Shown here: piece after piece, positions 18,094 through 26,870 of the stretch
Numbering within the stretch: the first letter of the stretch is position 1
How the letters are laid out: every line of letters begins with the position of its first letter
Origin: Myxococcota bacterium
GTDB taxonomy: Bacteria; Myxococcota_A; UBA9160; SMWR01
Direction of reading: 5' to 3'
NCBI GenBank assembly: GCA_022447545.1
Contig: JAKVBI010000007.1
Location: 52,129-116,128, forward strand
Length of the DNA stretch: 64,000 nt
The notes under the pieces: generated by a model
Told to the model about the DNA's origin: nothing
The model's database searches: none
Seen by the model: only the letters and a program-made list of their open reading frames with translations
Position numbers and translations under genes: made by a program

Positions 18094-18309
18094 AACTCCT
18101 CCATTTTCGATCACTGCATTTTAAACGCAACCGGACCCTCGGATAAAGCAATCAACGACAAGTTTGAGCGACTTCGGGAAATCAAGTCTCCTGGGACATC
18201 CGTCGGCCAGAGTTCCACACCTCAGCAATCCAGTGATTGGCCTCGACAGGCCACAAACACGGGGCGTAGACTCGAATTTGGCCGGGCACCCCAAACGATG
18301 GGTAGAGTC

Positions 18310-19563
18310 ATGAAATCTACTTCCATTCCCATCTTCGAAGATCTTCCCACAGAACCCGATACCATCGTAGAGTGCATCTTCGACACGAGTGCCAATCAAT
18401 CCAATCTGGTTCGCCTCTACCACCAACTTCGAAACGTAGCTCCGGTCCATCAATCTGCACTCGAAAGACTGGGGCAGCCATGGATCGTGACACGGCACGA
18501 AGATGCGGCCCTGGTCGCGCGCGAGAAGAATCTCATCAAGGATGGACGCCTCGTCGACCAACTGGGAGGTGACCCGAACGGGCCGTTTTCCTCAATGATG
18601 AAACGGATGCTGAATTTCATCCCCGCCCCGAGACACACACGCCTCCGTCAGTTGGTCAACAATGGTTTTACGCTTCGGTCCATCGAACGACTGAGACCCA
18701 AGGCCCGGAAACTCATCGATCAACTGCTCGACGAACACCTTCCCAATGGCAGCATGGATCTGGTGCGCGACTACTCGTATCGGATACCACTGGCAATGAT
18801 TTGTGATCTGCTCGGTGTTCCGATTGGAGACACACCAAAAATCGAAGCCTGGTCCGGCCAGATTCTCGAAAGCGTCGACGAAGCACGGCTAGTGACGGAT
18901 GATTTCGAAAAGCGAAGAAATCATGCGGTTCTTGGATTCTCGGAGTACTTCCAGTCGCTCATCAATATGCGCCGAGCACACCCTCGCGATGATCTGATTT
19001 CTCGTTTGGTGGAGTTGCAACGCAGTGCCGACGATCTATCAGACCAGGATATCATCGCAACCTCGATCCTGATGTTTCAAGCAGGGCACGACACGACTTC
19101 GAGTCTCATCTCAAAGGGAGTTCTCGCTCTTCTTCTGCATCCAGATCAATTCTCCAAACTCCGACAGAACCCCGAGCTCATCTCAAACGCAACGGAAGAG
19201 CTCTTGCGTTATGACACGTCTGTTCAACTCAGCATCAACTATGCAATCTCTGACATCCCCTACCACGACCGCGTGATTCGAGAGGGTGAAAGCGTCATCA
19301 TCCTTCGTGGCGCAGCGAATCGAGATCCCGAACGCTTCCCCGACCCAGATCGCCTCGACATCGAGAGGCCCGACATTGATCACCACAGCTTCGGACTCGG
19401 CGCTCATTTTTGCTTGGGTGCCTCGCTTGCGCGACTCGAGATCCAAGAGGCCGTTGGAGCACTGGTACGACGAATTCCGAACCTACAGGTCGACTACCAT
19501 GAGGTCCGGCACCGCCCGAGCCTGCATCTGCATGGCCTTGCATCGATGCCCGTACACTGGTGA
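18310..19563 (+). CDS. Cytochrome P450 no. 1
   Basis: A soluble bacterial P450 of 417 residues. Motifs: I-helix AGHDTT at 258-263, ExxR in EELLRYD (E297-R300), and the haem loop FGLGAHFCLGASLARLE with the cysteine ligand at C368. It inserts one oxygen atom into an organic substrate and needs a ferredoxin and reductase that are not adjacent. The I-helix has HDTT where most other P450s in this window have NETT. The frame is open from 17851, but that part overlaps the divergent ADH; the ATG at 18310 gives a normal length. Followed 133 bases later by the PhlG-like gene on the same strand. Confidence 0.93.
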   Translation: MKSTSIPIFEDLPTEPDTIVECIFDTSANQSNLVRLYHQLRNVAPVHQSALERLGQPWIVTRHEDAALVAREKNLIKDGRLVDQLGGDPNGPFSSMMKRMLNFIPAPRHTRLRQLVNNGFTLRSIERLRPKARKLIDQLLDEHLPNGSMDLVRDYSYRIPLAMICDLLGVPIGDTPKIEAWSGQILESVDEARLVTDDFEKRRNHAVLGFSEYFQSLINMRRAHPRDDLISRLVELQRSADDLSDQDIIATSILMFQAGHDTTSSLISKGVLALLLHPDQFSKLRQNPELISNATEELLRYDTSVQLSINYAISDIPYHDRVIREGESVIILRGAANRDPERFPDPDRLDIERPDIDHHSFGLGAHFCLGASLARLEIQEAVGALVRRIPNLQVDYHEVRHRPSLHLHGLASMPVHW

Positions 19564-19696
19564 TTTCAGCGCACAACGGCGGATAGACTGAAAATCATTT
19601 CATTTCGGTCAGGCCGCACACCCCCGTGGATCGCTAACCGTAGGTTGATTGCTCTATGCTCCAGCATTCAGTAACGAATTGGCTGGTCCGATCTCG

Positions 19697-20467
19697 ATGA
19701 AAAAAGCACTTTCGATCAGTTTGGTGGTAGCGGTATGGGTTGCCCTATTCGGCTGGAATCCATTCTCGAGCTACCGGGACGTCAGTGGAATCATTTCCGA
19801 TGGCTACACCACGTTTGAAACCGGGGCCTATCGACAGCCAAATGGGGTGTATGTCGTCAGGGCACTCACCCGTATGCCTAATGTCAAAGCCGAGATGGTC
19901 AAATGGTGGTTTGCCGACTACATGCAGACTTCCGAGCACTACCAGCGATGGCACCCGAGAGATCACGTCTGGATGGACTGGGACAACAAGACCTCGGGCA
20001 GGATCATTGGTGCGAGCCACCTCGTGCATGAATACATCGGTGATGACTTATCGAAACTGAGAATTGAATTCGTAGATCCACGGAATTATCTCGACTCCGC
20101 GGAGCCAGGACCGGATCGTTTTCTGATCTGCGCCAAAGCGGGATTCCTCGAAGAACCCCTCAATGTTTCGACGATGTGCCACATCGTGCGAAATACGGAC
20201 TGGGGTGCGGAAATGCGTTCCGTTTTTTGGCTCGGGCACGTTGAAGCGAGGCGAGAGGATGGAAGGGGTAATACGCTCGTTGACTGGTTCGGAAATACAA
20301 CTCTCGCAAGGCATGTATCCATCGATGAACAATTCGCGGTCGATTTGATGACTCATGCGCTCGAAGAGATGGGATATCTCGCGGACTTCCTGCCTCAGCT
20401 CCATGGACACGAAAATTCGCCATCGGAACATCGAGCACGAAGTACTCGGGAAAACGGGGAAAATTGA
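19697..20467 (+). CDS. PhlG-like (DAPG hydrolase domain) protein with an N-terminal anchor
   Basis: A protein of 256 residues beginning with a signal or anchor segment (KKALSISLVVAVWVALFGW). MVKWWFADYMQTSEHYQRWHPRDHVWMDW and a C-terminal THALEEMGYLADFLPQL resemble the PhlG family, which cleaves a C-C bond in 2,4-diacetylphloroglucinol using a zinc bound by His and Glu. Visible candidates are the His of HPRDH, the Glu of RIEFVDP and the H-x-x-x-E in HALEE. PhlG itself is cytoplasmic, so the leader is unusual. The ATG at 19697 is preferred over an in-frame start at 19649. Directly after P450 no. 1, suggesting that ring hydroxylation and C-C cleavage are linked; this is inference. Confidence 0.7.
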   Translation: MKKALSISLVVAVWVALFGWNPFSSYRDVSGIISDGYTTFETGAYRQPNGVYVVRALTRMPNVKAEMVKWWFADYMQTSEHYQRWHPRDHVWMDWDNKTSGRIIGASHLVHEYIGDDLSKLRIEFVDPRNYLDSAEPGPDRFLICAKAGFLEEPLNVSTMCHIVRNTDWGAEMRSVFWLGHVEARREDGRGNTLVDWFGNTTLARHVSIDEQFAVDLMTHALEEMGYLADFLPQLHGHENSPSEHRARSTRENGEN

Positions 20468-20514
20468 GCGAACGCTACGCCTCTAAAACCTCCCATGGGT
20501 CGTGCCCACGAATT

Positions 20515-21435
20515 TCAAAGAAGATGGGGTTTGATCTCTTCGATTACCCACTGCGCATGCTCCAGATATGAATCCATGCTTTCCACTGGGGGGATGGGGA
20601 CTCCACTCATCGTGACTCCCTGCTCCTTTAACCAACCCAATTGATCCAGGATTTCCTGTGCGTTCATTTTCTGTTTTGACTTCGGATCATCCACAACAAC
20701 GTGACCTTCTCCGACCCGCGCCGTCGACATGCCGTACATGACCTCGAGTGAAGAACCTTTCCAGGTTGGCTGCGACTTGATGAAATCGATGCGATCTGGA
20801 AATTCTTCGGGTTTCGTCAGAAATGGAATCCACCCCGAGGCAACTCGAGCAATCCGCTGGAGAGCCGCATCCGAATCTCCTCCCATCCAGATCGGGAGAT
20901 GAGGTTTCTGATAGGGCTTGGGCTCGAAGGCCACGTCCTTGAACGACACGTACCTGCCCTCGAAACAAGGCCGTTCCTGGGTCCAGAGTTCCACAATGGC
21001 GTCGATGTACTCGTCGCTGATCGCCCCCCGCTCGCGAAAGGGAACACCGAGAGCATCGAACTCCTCTTCGAGCCATCCGACGCCGAAGGCGGCGACGATT
21101 CGCCCACTACTCATCCAGTCGATGGTCGAAAGCGCCTTCGCCATGATGACGGGGTTGTGAAGGGGCAGCAACGTAATCGCTGTCCCAATTCTGATTCGCG
21201 AGGTAGCACCCGCCAAGTACGCTTGCGCGGCATTGGAGTGAAAATAGTGCGGCCCGGAAAGATCCACGTGGCTGTTCGGAATCAAAAAATGCTCTGGAAC
21301 TAGAGTCATGTCATACCCGAGTTCATCTGCCCTTTTGATCATTCGTGTCTGATCCGCGCCGGTGACGCCTGCCTCCCACGGCTGCACCATGGCCTTCAGC
21401 CGAGTCGTATGCGGCAAAGCAAAAGTCAACTTCAT
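20515..21435 (-). CDS. LLM-class flavin/F420-dependent oxidoreductase
   Basis: A luciferase-like TIM-barrel protein of 306 residues: GYDMTLVPEHFLIP, RIRIGTAITLLPLHNPVIMAKALSTIDWMSSGRI, FGVGWLEEEFDALGVPFRERG and PIWMGGDSDAALQRIARVASGW. The last blocks match the subgroup usually annotated as F420-dependent (TIGR03619-like), although FMN use cannot be excluded from sequence. Such enzymes reduce or oxidise ketones, alcohols and enones. GGAAGGAG upstream of the ATG at 21435 sets the start. Convergent with the PhlG-like gene; the DUF1214 gene lies upstream on the same strand. No F420 biosynthesis gene is in the window. Confidence 0.88.
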   Translation of the reverse strand: MKLTFALPHTTRLKAMVQPWEAGVTGADQTRMIKRADELGYDMTLVPEHFLIPNSHVDLSGPHYFHSNAAQAYLAGATSRIRIGTAITLLPLHNPVIMAKALSTIDWMSSGRIVAAFGVGWLEEEFDALGVPFRERGAISDEYIDAIVELWTQERPCFEGRYVSFKDVAFEPKPYQKPHLPIWMGGDSDAALQRIARVASGWIPFLTKPEEFPDRIDFIKSQPTWKGSSLEVMYGMSTARVGEGHVVVDDPKSKQKMNAQEILDQLGWLKEQGVTMSGVPIPPVESMDSYLEHAQWVIEEIKPHLL

Positions 21436-21620
21436 CTCGTCTACTCCTTCCGGTCCGGGATATCGAAACTCATGAATCACCGGCTCCTGGCACTCGATCT
21501 AATTGGCTTGTTCACTTCCCTGCGATGAATACCTGATCCTCGTGCACCTGGAATGTCAAAATGCCATCCAAGCAGTTCACAGCAATATCGAACACCTTTC
21601 AGGTAGGGCGCGCCCGCCAT

Positions 21621-22925
21621 TTACCAGTGCCGTCGTTTCTGATAGGCAGCCCGGCGCTCCCGGATGGTGGAATCCCGCTCTTCCGGGCTCATCGACGGTG
21701 TTTCCAGTGGAAGATGCTTTCGTACATCCCGAACTTGAACTTTTTTGACGGTCGGTACCGGCTGGGAATCACAATGAGTCCATCGCCCCTGCACCAAGCC
21801 ACGAGGGTATCCCGCCGTGTCGAGCCAATTGGGAACACCTGGGTCCTCTTCTGACACGACGACCCTGAGAACCCCATCGGAATCAAGGGTCGCTTGAGAT
21901 GCGTTCAAGCTGCTGTGATTGTTATACCAATCTGTCGTCTGATAGATCTCGTTCGTAAGGAGTATTGAACGGTATCGGCATTTTTCCGGATGTTTGGCTT
22001 CGATAATCAGGGCCTCCGTTGCGGTCAACTCGTACGGCCCTTCGTAATAGAATTGACCCTCGAGACCACCCATTTGGGAAACATCGAAGACCTTGAGTTC
22101 ATTCACGTATCCCTGACCCCGAAGCCTTTCGACTTTGTCAATGAACAGGGTGGCCATGAATGCTGTCGCCTGGGGAAGGCGATGTAACCGTTGCTCCAAT
22201 TCGCGAGCGGTCGGGCGTGGTTTTTCGGCAGGCTTGTCGATCCGTTCGATGGAAATTTCTGGATCCTTCTGTTTTTCCCAGTCGGAACTCACTTGACGGA
22301 GCATCAAACGAAAGCTGCTCGGGTTCGTCTTCCACCAATCGCCCGAGTGATTCTCAGGGCGCGTCGGACTGAGAAGAAGATCGAAATTCCCGTCTTCGTC
22401 TGTCGAGAGAGTGTCGAGGTCCAGGTGGGTCCGCGCGGGCCCTGGTTGACTGCCACCATTTTCGGAATCCGAAGGCGTGGGTCCCATCTGGCCGAGGACG
22501 GCTATTTCCAAAGAGCCTTTGTTCCCGCGTACCCGGTAGACACCACCCGGTGTGATGCTCGCGGTTTTGTAGAGAGTATCTGCGTTGGGCTGACCCACAT
22601 TGAGCAATTGTCCAATCCCCGGCAAAAAGACCGGATAATTGCCATCGCTTCCGAGCGCTTCGATGGATGACACCGTGAGTGCCTGAAGAATGAGGCGTCC
22701 AACCTCCTGCTGGATTCGCGGGTCGTTTCTCATTGACTCGGGGAGTTTATTCAGCAGGATCGCCGGCAGGCCTTCGAGTTCTTCTACCAAGGCATTCCAC
22801 CCGGGAATCGATGGTGTCTCCGGTCCATTAGCAGAGAGTTGCTCGGACAAAGACGACTGCACGCCGAAGAGCAAAAACAATGACGCGGCAAAAATCGATT
22901 TCATGAGAAGAATGTAGTTATGCAT
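21621..22925 (-). CDS. Exported DUF1214 (DUF1254-related) protein
   Basis: A protein of about 434 residues with a signal peptide (MKSIFAASLFLLFGVQSSLSEQ). The C-terminal half carries the DUF1214 pattern: LLTNEIYQTTDWYNNHSSLNASQ, then VVVSEEDPGVPNWLDTAG and GLVQGRW. These domains occur in periplasmic proteins found in many proteobacteria, often with DUF1254, and their biochemical role is not settled. The N-terminal half (ADTLYKTASITPGGVYRVRGNKG) matches the domain that usually precedes it. Starts at 22955, 22925 and 22904 are all in frame and none has a clear ribosome site. It is upstream of the LLM gene on the same strand, about 186 bases away. Confidence 0.85.
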   Translation of the reverse strand: MHNYILLMKSIFAASLFLLFGVQSSLSEQLSANGPETPSIPGWNALVEELEGLPAILLNKLPESMRNDPRIQQEVGRLILQALTVSSIEALGSDGNYPVFLPGIGQLLNVGQPNADTLYKTASITPGGVYRVRGNKGSLEIAVLGQMGPTPSDSENGGSQPGPARTHLDLDTLSTDEDGNFDLLLSPTRPENHSGDWWKTNPSSFRLMLRQVSSDWEKQKDPEISIERIDKPAEKPRPTARELEQRLHRLPQATAFMATLFIDKVERLRGQGYVNELKVFDVSQMGGLEGQFYYEGPYELTATEALIIEAKHPEKCRYRSILLTNEIYQTTDWYNNHSSLNASQATLDSDGVLRVVVSEEDPGVPNWLDTAGYPRGLVQGRWTHCDSQPVPTVKKVQVRDVRKHLPLETPSMSPEERDSTIRERRAAYQKRRHW

Positions 22926-23118
22926 GGGAGTCGTCTCGTTGGTTGGATCAGTCATCTACCGCGCCGGAAATCGAATGGAAAGCGGAAGCCATGAGAATCG
23001 CCTGAGGTTCAAATCATGACTCGAACAGATCGACTGTGTCAAACTCGCTCCACATCTCTCGCAACTGCGTAGCGCAATGGGAAAAGTGCTAGGTTGCGAT
23101 CCGTACAGGAGGCAACTC

Positions 23119-23565
23119 ATGGACCTGAAAATGAATCCGGCATTCCAAATCTATGCCATGTGCAGTGCGATTCTGACCCTCAAGATGCTTGCAATGGGAC
23201 ACTACACAGGCTTCCTGCGCATCAAGCTCAAAGCCTTCCTGAATCCAGAGGATTCGAAACAATTCGGTGAAGGGACTGGACTGGAGACGAGCGAGCATCC
23301 GGAGGTCGAACGAGGGCTTCGAGCCCACCGAAACGATCTGGAAAGCACGCTGCCGTTCTTTGCCATCGGACTCATCTATGTACTGATGGGTGGAGCCGGC
23401 ACTTTGGCGTCTCTGCTGATGGTCGGATTCACCACGCTGCGCGTTCTTTTTTCGATCTTCTACCTGCGCGGTGCGCAGCCCTATCGATCCCTCACGTTCA
23501 CAGCGGCTGAACTATGCCTGCTCGTGATGATCCTACAGATCCTGTATTGGGCTCTCATCGCTTGA
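23119..23565 (+). CDS. MAPEG-family membrane protein (microsomal glutathione transferase-like)
   Basis: A 148-residue membrane protein with four hydrophobic helices. EHPEVERGLRAHRNDLESTLPFFAIGLIYVL is the hallmark of the MAPEG superfamily, and the region matches the bacterial MGST1-like branch. These proteins conjugate glutathione to hydrophobic electrophiles or reduce lipid peroxides. A detoxifying role fits the many oxygenases nearby. AGGAGG seven bases before the ATG at 23119 sets the start; upstream frame to 23077 is not used. It stands alone between two minus-strand genes and ends in a hairpin. Confidence 0.9.
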   Translation: MDLKMNPAFQIYAMCSAILTLKMLAMGHYTGFLRIKLKAFLNPEDSKQFGEGTGLETSEHPEVERGLRAHRNDLESTLPFFAIGLIYVLMGGAGTLASLLMVGFTTLRVLFSIFYLRGAQPYRSLTFTAAELCLLVMILQILYWALIA

Positions 23566-23582
23566 TTCGGATCTAATCCGAA
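23566..23582. terminator. Hairpin between convergent genes
   Basis: TTCGGAT-CTA-ATCCGAA is a perfect 7-bp stem with a 3-base loop. It begins directly after the MAPEG stop codon and faces the minus-strand gene ending at 23602. It could serve both strands. No long T-run follows on the plus strand, so termination strength is uncertain. Confidence 0.45.
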
Positions 23583-23601
23583 ATTGGTCGGATCACGAAC
23601 G

Positions 23602-24618
23602 TCACCTTCTCAACGTGTACCGTGCAGCCCCCCCTAAGCCCAAGGCACCGAGTACGTAGAGGAAGGAGCTCCCGACTGGAAGCACAGGAGGCGGAAGCGA
23701 TTCGATTCGCTTTTCGATATCGAAATCCACGCTATCCGACGGTGAACCGCTGGACCCCAGCGAGAAATTCCAGCGATACGCGTAACTTCCGTCGCCCCCA
23801 ACCGGTCCCGCGGTATTGCTGAGTGAGCTTGGGTTTGCATCTCCCATCCGTGCGAGGATGTCTCCTATCCCATCCACGACATCGACTTCCGCCTCGACTG
23901 GCAAATGGCCAGTGATTTTCTGGGTGACGACCGTCATGGAGTCTTCGTGCCTGGCATTCGCCAACGAGGGGCCAAAGAGCTCCAATTGGTCATCCGCAGG
24001 ATTGCTGTTGAGATTGAAATCCGTGTACTGGAAGAAAGCCAGATTCATGGGCGACGAAGTCAGGTTCTGAAGCTTGATGCTTTCGGTCACCCAGGCCTCG
24101 TGAGAGCCGGCTCCGTTTCCCCTAAGCGTGAGAATCACACGGATCCGGAGCCCTATGGGGTCCTGGTATACAGCCACAAGTTGGTCGTCGTATCCCTCAC
24201 CTGTCGTGTCGTTCATGACCGGTGCGGAAAAGTGCGGAACGCTCGCGACATTCGATTCCGGACTGCTGCCGATTCGATACCAGAACCACTGACGCTGGAG
24301 GTGCTCGATACCTTCAACGTCCCAGTAGTAGACCCCGTAGGGATAAGGAGACGGAGTGACCGTCTCGATTCTCATCTTCGTATTGACGGGGCTTCCGTCT
24401 TCGAGCGTCGCCTGGAGCGATCGTGCCACTCCTGGCAGCAGCACGAGCATCGATCCGAGAGCCAGTGCCCATGAGGTCCTTCGCGTCGAGAGCCCGACTC
24501 CTCGAAGGTTAGTCGGCACAGGCTCTGAAATCACGAGCACACATGGATCCAACACTGGCTGATCTGGAAACGCATAAACGCTTTCCTCAGAAAGAATTCC
24601 GTACTCAAGATTTTTCAT
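23602..24618 (-). CDS. Exported protein with C-terminal hydrophobic anchor
   Basis: Up to 338 residues. A signal-like segment (SWALALGSMLVLLPGVARS) sits at residues 49-67, unusually far in. The real start may therefore be a later GTG such as 24519, although the ATG at 24618 overlaps the stop of the NTF2-like gene upstream and could be coupled to it. The ectodomain (YWDVEGIEHLQRQWFWYR, FFQYTDFNLNSNPADDQL, RMGDANPSSLSNT) is beta-rich and similar in style to PEP-CTERM ectodomains. The tail PPVLPVGSSFLYVLGALGLGGAAR then LRR is an anchor with a basic end but without the PEP motif, so a variant sorting signal is possible. No known enzyme family recognised. Confidence 0.7.
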   Translation of the reverse strand: MKNLEYGILSEESVYAFPDQPVLDPCVLVISEPVPTNLRGVGLSTRRTSWALALGSMLVLLPGVARSLQATLEDGSPVNTKMRIETVTPSPYPYGVYYWDVEGIEHLQRQWFWYRIGSSPESNVASVPHFSAPVMNDTTGEGYDDQLVAVYQDPIGLRIRVILTLRGNGAGSHEAWVTESIKLQNLTSSPMNLAFFQYTDFNLNSNPADDQLELFGPSLANARHEDSMTVVTQKITGHLPVEAEVDVVDGIGDILARMGDANPSSLSNTAGPVGGDGSYAYRWNFSLGSSGSPSDSVDFDIEKRIESLPPPVLPVGSSFLYVLGALGLGGAARYTLRR

Positions 24619-25009
24619 TCATCCAGTAGGAATCCAAGACCTGATCTTCCGCCACGGTAAAGTAGGTGTTCACGCGGGTAATCAGCCCGTCGTCATCGAC
24701 CCAATAGACTTCGATCGACTCGAGTTCGACGAGCTGACCGTCCAGATTTCCATGGTTGACGACATGCACCGCTGCCTGATCGCCACACACCGTCATGAAA
24801 ATCGGTTCGAGGCGCCAACTATGACCCGGTTGAAAGGCGTGATCCCAGGTGTTTTTGATTGCTTCCGCGCCTCGCTTTTCGGGTCCACCCACGGGGTCGA
24901 ACATGATGAGGTCGGGGTGCCAGATCGGAGTCCACCGGCTGTGATCACTCGCGTTCCAGGCATCGAAATGGGTTCGCACGGCGCTTTCTACTTGTTCACG
25001 TGTGGGCAT
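24605..25009 (-). CDS. NTF2-like/SnoaL-fold protein
   Basis: A 134-residue cytoplasmic protein with the NTF2-like cone fold pattern. It begins VESAVRTHFDAWNASDHSRWTPIWHPDLIMFDPVGG, followed by GAEAIKNTWDHAF and three strands ending RVNTYFTV. The family includes ketosteroid isomerase, SnoaL polyketide cyclases, limonene-epoxide hydrolase-like enzymes and non-enzymatic ligand binders. Acidic and His residues in the cavity are compatible with catalysis but do not single out a reaction. GGAG five bases before the ATG sets the start. Its stop overlaps the possible start of the next gene. In a P450/SDR-rich region a steroid or terpenoid isomerase role is worth considering. Confidence 0.82.
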   Translation of the reverse strand: MPTREQVESAVRTHFDAWNASDHSRWTPIWHPDLIMFDPVGGPEKRGAEAIKNTWDHAFQPGHSWRLEPIFMTVCGDQAAVHVVNHGNLDGQLVELESIEVYWVDDDGLITRVNTYFTVAEDQVLDSYWMNEKS

Positions 25010-25172
25010 GAAAACTCCATCTTTTCGAGAATTTCCGACCTCGCGTATCGAAACCGGAACCTCCCGATTTCATGCGAGTCTAGACCTTCCTGTATGGATC
25101 AGCGAAGCTCCACTGGTGCCTGAAGCGACGAGGGAAGGGCGATCACATACACGCTAAAACTGGATTGTGCGG

Positions 25173-25934
25173 TCACGAAACATGAATTTGGAACCCGTAG
25201 GGAACCTCGCGGTATTGCCTCTCAGGATCGCGTTGAGGGATTGTGACGCTCCATAAGGCATCGTAGTGATGATTGCCCGGTGCAGTGCCAAAGGGAATTC
25301 CAACCTGATCGATGAGACGATAACCCTCGAGCGCCTTCGGAATCTCAATCTCATAAACCTTTGTAGTGGGAGCAAAGTGCGCGAAAACCTCCGAATCCTT
25401 CAAGGGCATGATGCCGCGCGCCAAATGGGCAGGATCTATGCCAATCGACTGATGCTGCCAGACGTCACCTACGTGTGCGACAAATGCGATATCGCCACCA
25501 TTCGCGGGGCTGTTTTCTGACACCCATTGCATCTGTTCGACAAATAAAGTGTTCGCGTCGAACGCGTAGCCTTCGGATTTTTGATGTTTGTAATCGAGAT
25601 AGTTTTGAGTGTCGGGGATCATCACGACGGTAAAGGGCGCAGTCCCACTCGTTGGAGTCTTCGCATTCCAGGCGCATCCTACGGGCAACAGAAATTCGAG
25701 TGCGAAGAAGAAAACGAGACCTCCTAGACGAATACACGATGCCAGGGTCTGAACTCCGTTCGATGAAATGCTCAGCCTATGTGTTCTAGGCGAAAACAAG
25801 GAATCAAAATTCGCTTTCCCAGGAACACTCGACTGCGTTTCAAGGAGATGCTTTGGAGAACTTCGACCGGACTCCATTCTGGAGTTTCCGGATGGCGTGA
25901 CCGCGTGTCGAAGGGTTCGGAAACAGAGATTCAA
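25173..25934 (-). pseudogene. Truncated lipoprotein metallophosphoesterase
   Basis: 253 residues with a hydrophobic leader ending in a lipobox-like LPVGC near residue 87, then the start of a calcineurin-type phosphoesterase domain. MIPDTQNY gives the first Asp, HVGDVWQHQSIGID the GD motif and APGNHHYD the GNH motif. The protein then stops about 30 residues later. The C-terminal metal-binding H and GHxH blocks that full-length members need are absent, and the 163 bases to the next gene cannot hold them in any frame I can see. A 3' deletion or decayed gene is the simplest explanation; an unusual short protein with an incomplete metal site is the alternative. The long N-terminal region before the leader is also unusual. 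Confidence 0.6.
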
Positions 25935-25940
25935 ATTGAC

Positions 25941-26870
25941 TCATTGAAGACCGAGATGAAAAAACATCTGCGACGTCCGGGCCCCAGCAGCACCGCGTGC
26001 GAAATCCATGGCAGCGAATCCCGCACTCAGAACCGGAAACAGAGGATGAGATTGTGCGGAGTGCTCGCGAGTGACCCGAAGGATCCCATGCTCGGCCAGC
26101 CAACTGATTACGCTGATCGCCCAGAAGGGTGCCCCCTGCGTGTACGAAAAACTTTTCACCCCGAGCCCTGCTCGCTCAGCCAATGCCGTGAAGTTATTCC
26201 GTTCAAAAAGGACCCAGTGACGTGGACAGTGGTACCCCCCCCAGTTGGCGTGACGAAAGACTCTCGCGTCCCAGCTTTCGAAGTTTGGAGTCTTCACCAG
26301 AGCGCGTCCCCCCGGACTGAGCAGCGACGCCACTTTCGCCAAAACCGCATGCGGATCTTCCACATGTTCGATCAGGTTCAGCATCAGCACCAGATCGAAG
26401 CGGCGATTGACCTCAAACTCCTCGATGGTTCCGGGGAAGTAGTCATGCCCGTTTCTTCGAGCCCGCTCCTCTGCTTCGGGGTCAATATCCACTACTTGCG
26501 TGAACCGAACCCGTGGATCCATCTCGCTCAATCCATTCATCTGCCACCCGGCACCGCCTCCGATATCGAGAACCGCGAGTTCCTCGCCAGGCAAACCCTC
26601 GAGAATTTCTCCCATGAGCCTGCGATCCAGCCAGTTCTTGACCCGATTGATCAAACCACCTCGTGGAGCCTCGAACGCGTAGTAGCTCGGAGGATAGATT
26701 TCCCGGAGGCGATCCCTGGGGACTGGATCGATGAAGAGAACTCCGCAACCGCCACAGCGATGGAATTGATAACGATCGTCGCTGGTTCGATACTCGGCGT
26801 CCCATGCATGGGCCCAGTATTCCGTGTCACTGGAGCCACACGCCAAGCAGTGGCGCGGGCGGGCCCCCAC
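25941..26870 (-). CDS. Class I SAM-dependent methyltransferase with N-terminal zinc ribbon
   Basis: A 309-residue methyltransferase. It begins with a zinc-ribbon-like CLACGSSD and HRCGGCGVLFIDP, then has the SAM-binding motif I LDIGGGAGW near residue 100, followed by MLNLIEHVEDP and SLLSPGGRALVKTPN. This architecture (Cys pair domain plus Methyltransf_23) is common among polysaccharide, lipid or small-molecule methyltransferases. It starts with GTG immediately after the TGA of the desaturase gene, so the two are translationally coupled. A lipid or fatty-acyl substrate is a reasonable guess from that coupling, not a demonstrated one. Confidence 0.88.
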   Translation of the reverse strand: MGARPRHCLACGSSDTEYWAHAWDAEYRTSDDRYQFHRCGGCGVLFIDPVPRDRLREIYPPSYYAFEAPRGGLINRVKNWLDRRLMGEILEGLPGEELAVLDIGGGAGWQMNGLSEMDPRVRFTQVVDIDPEAEERARRNGHDYFPGTIEEFEVNRRFDLVLMLNLIEHVEDPHAVLAKVASLLSPGGRALVKTPNFESWDARVFRHANWGGYHCPRHWVLFERNNFTALAERAGLGVKSFSYTQGAPFWAISVISWLAEHGILRVTREHSAQSHPLFPVLSAGFAAMDFARGAAGARTSQMFFHLGLQ

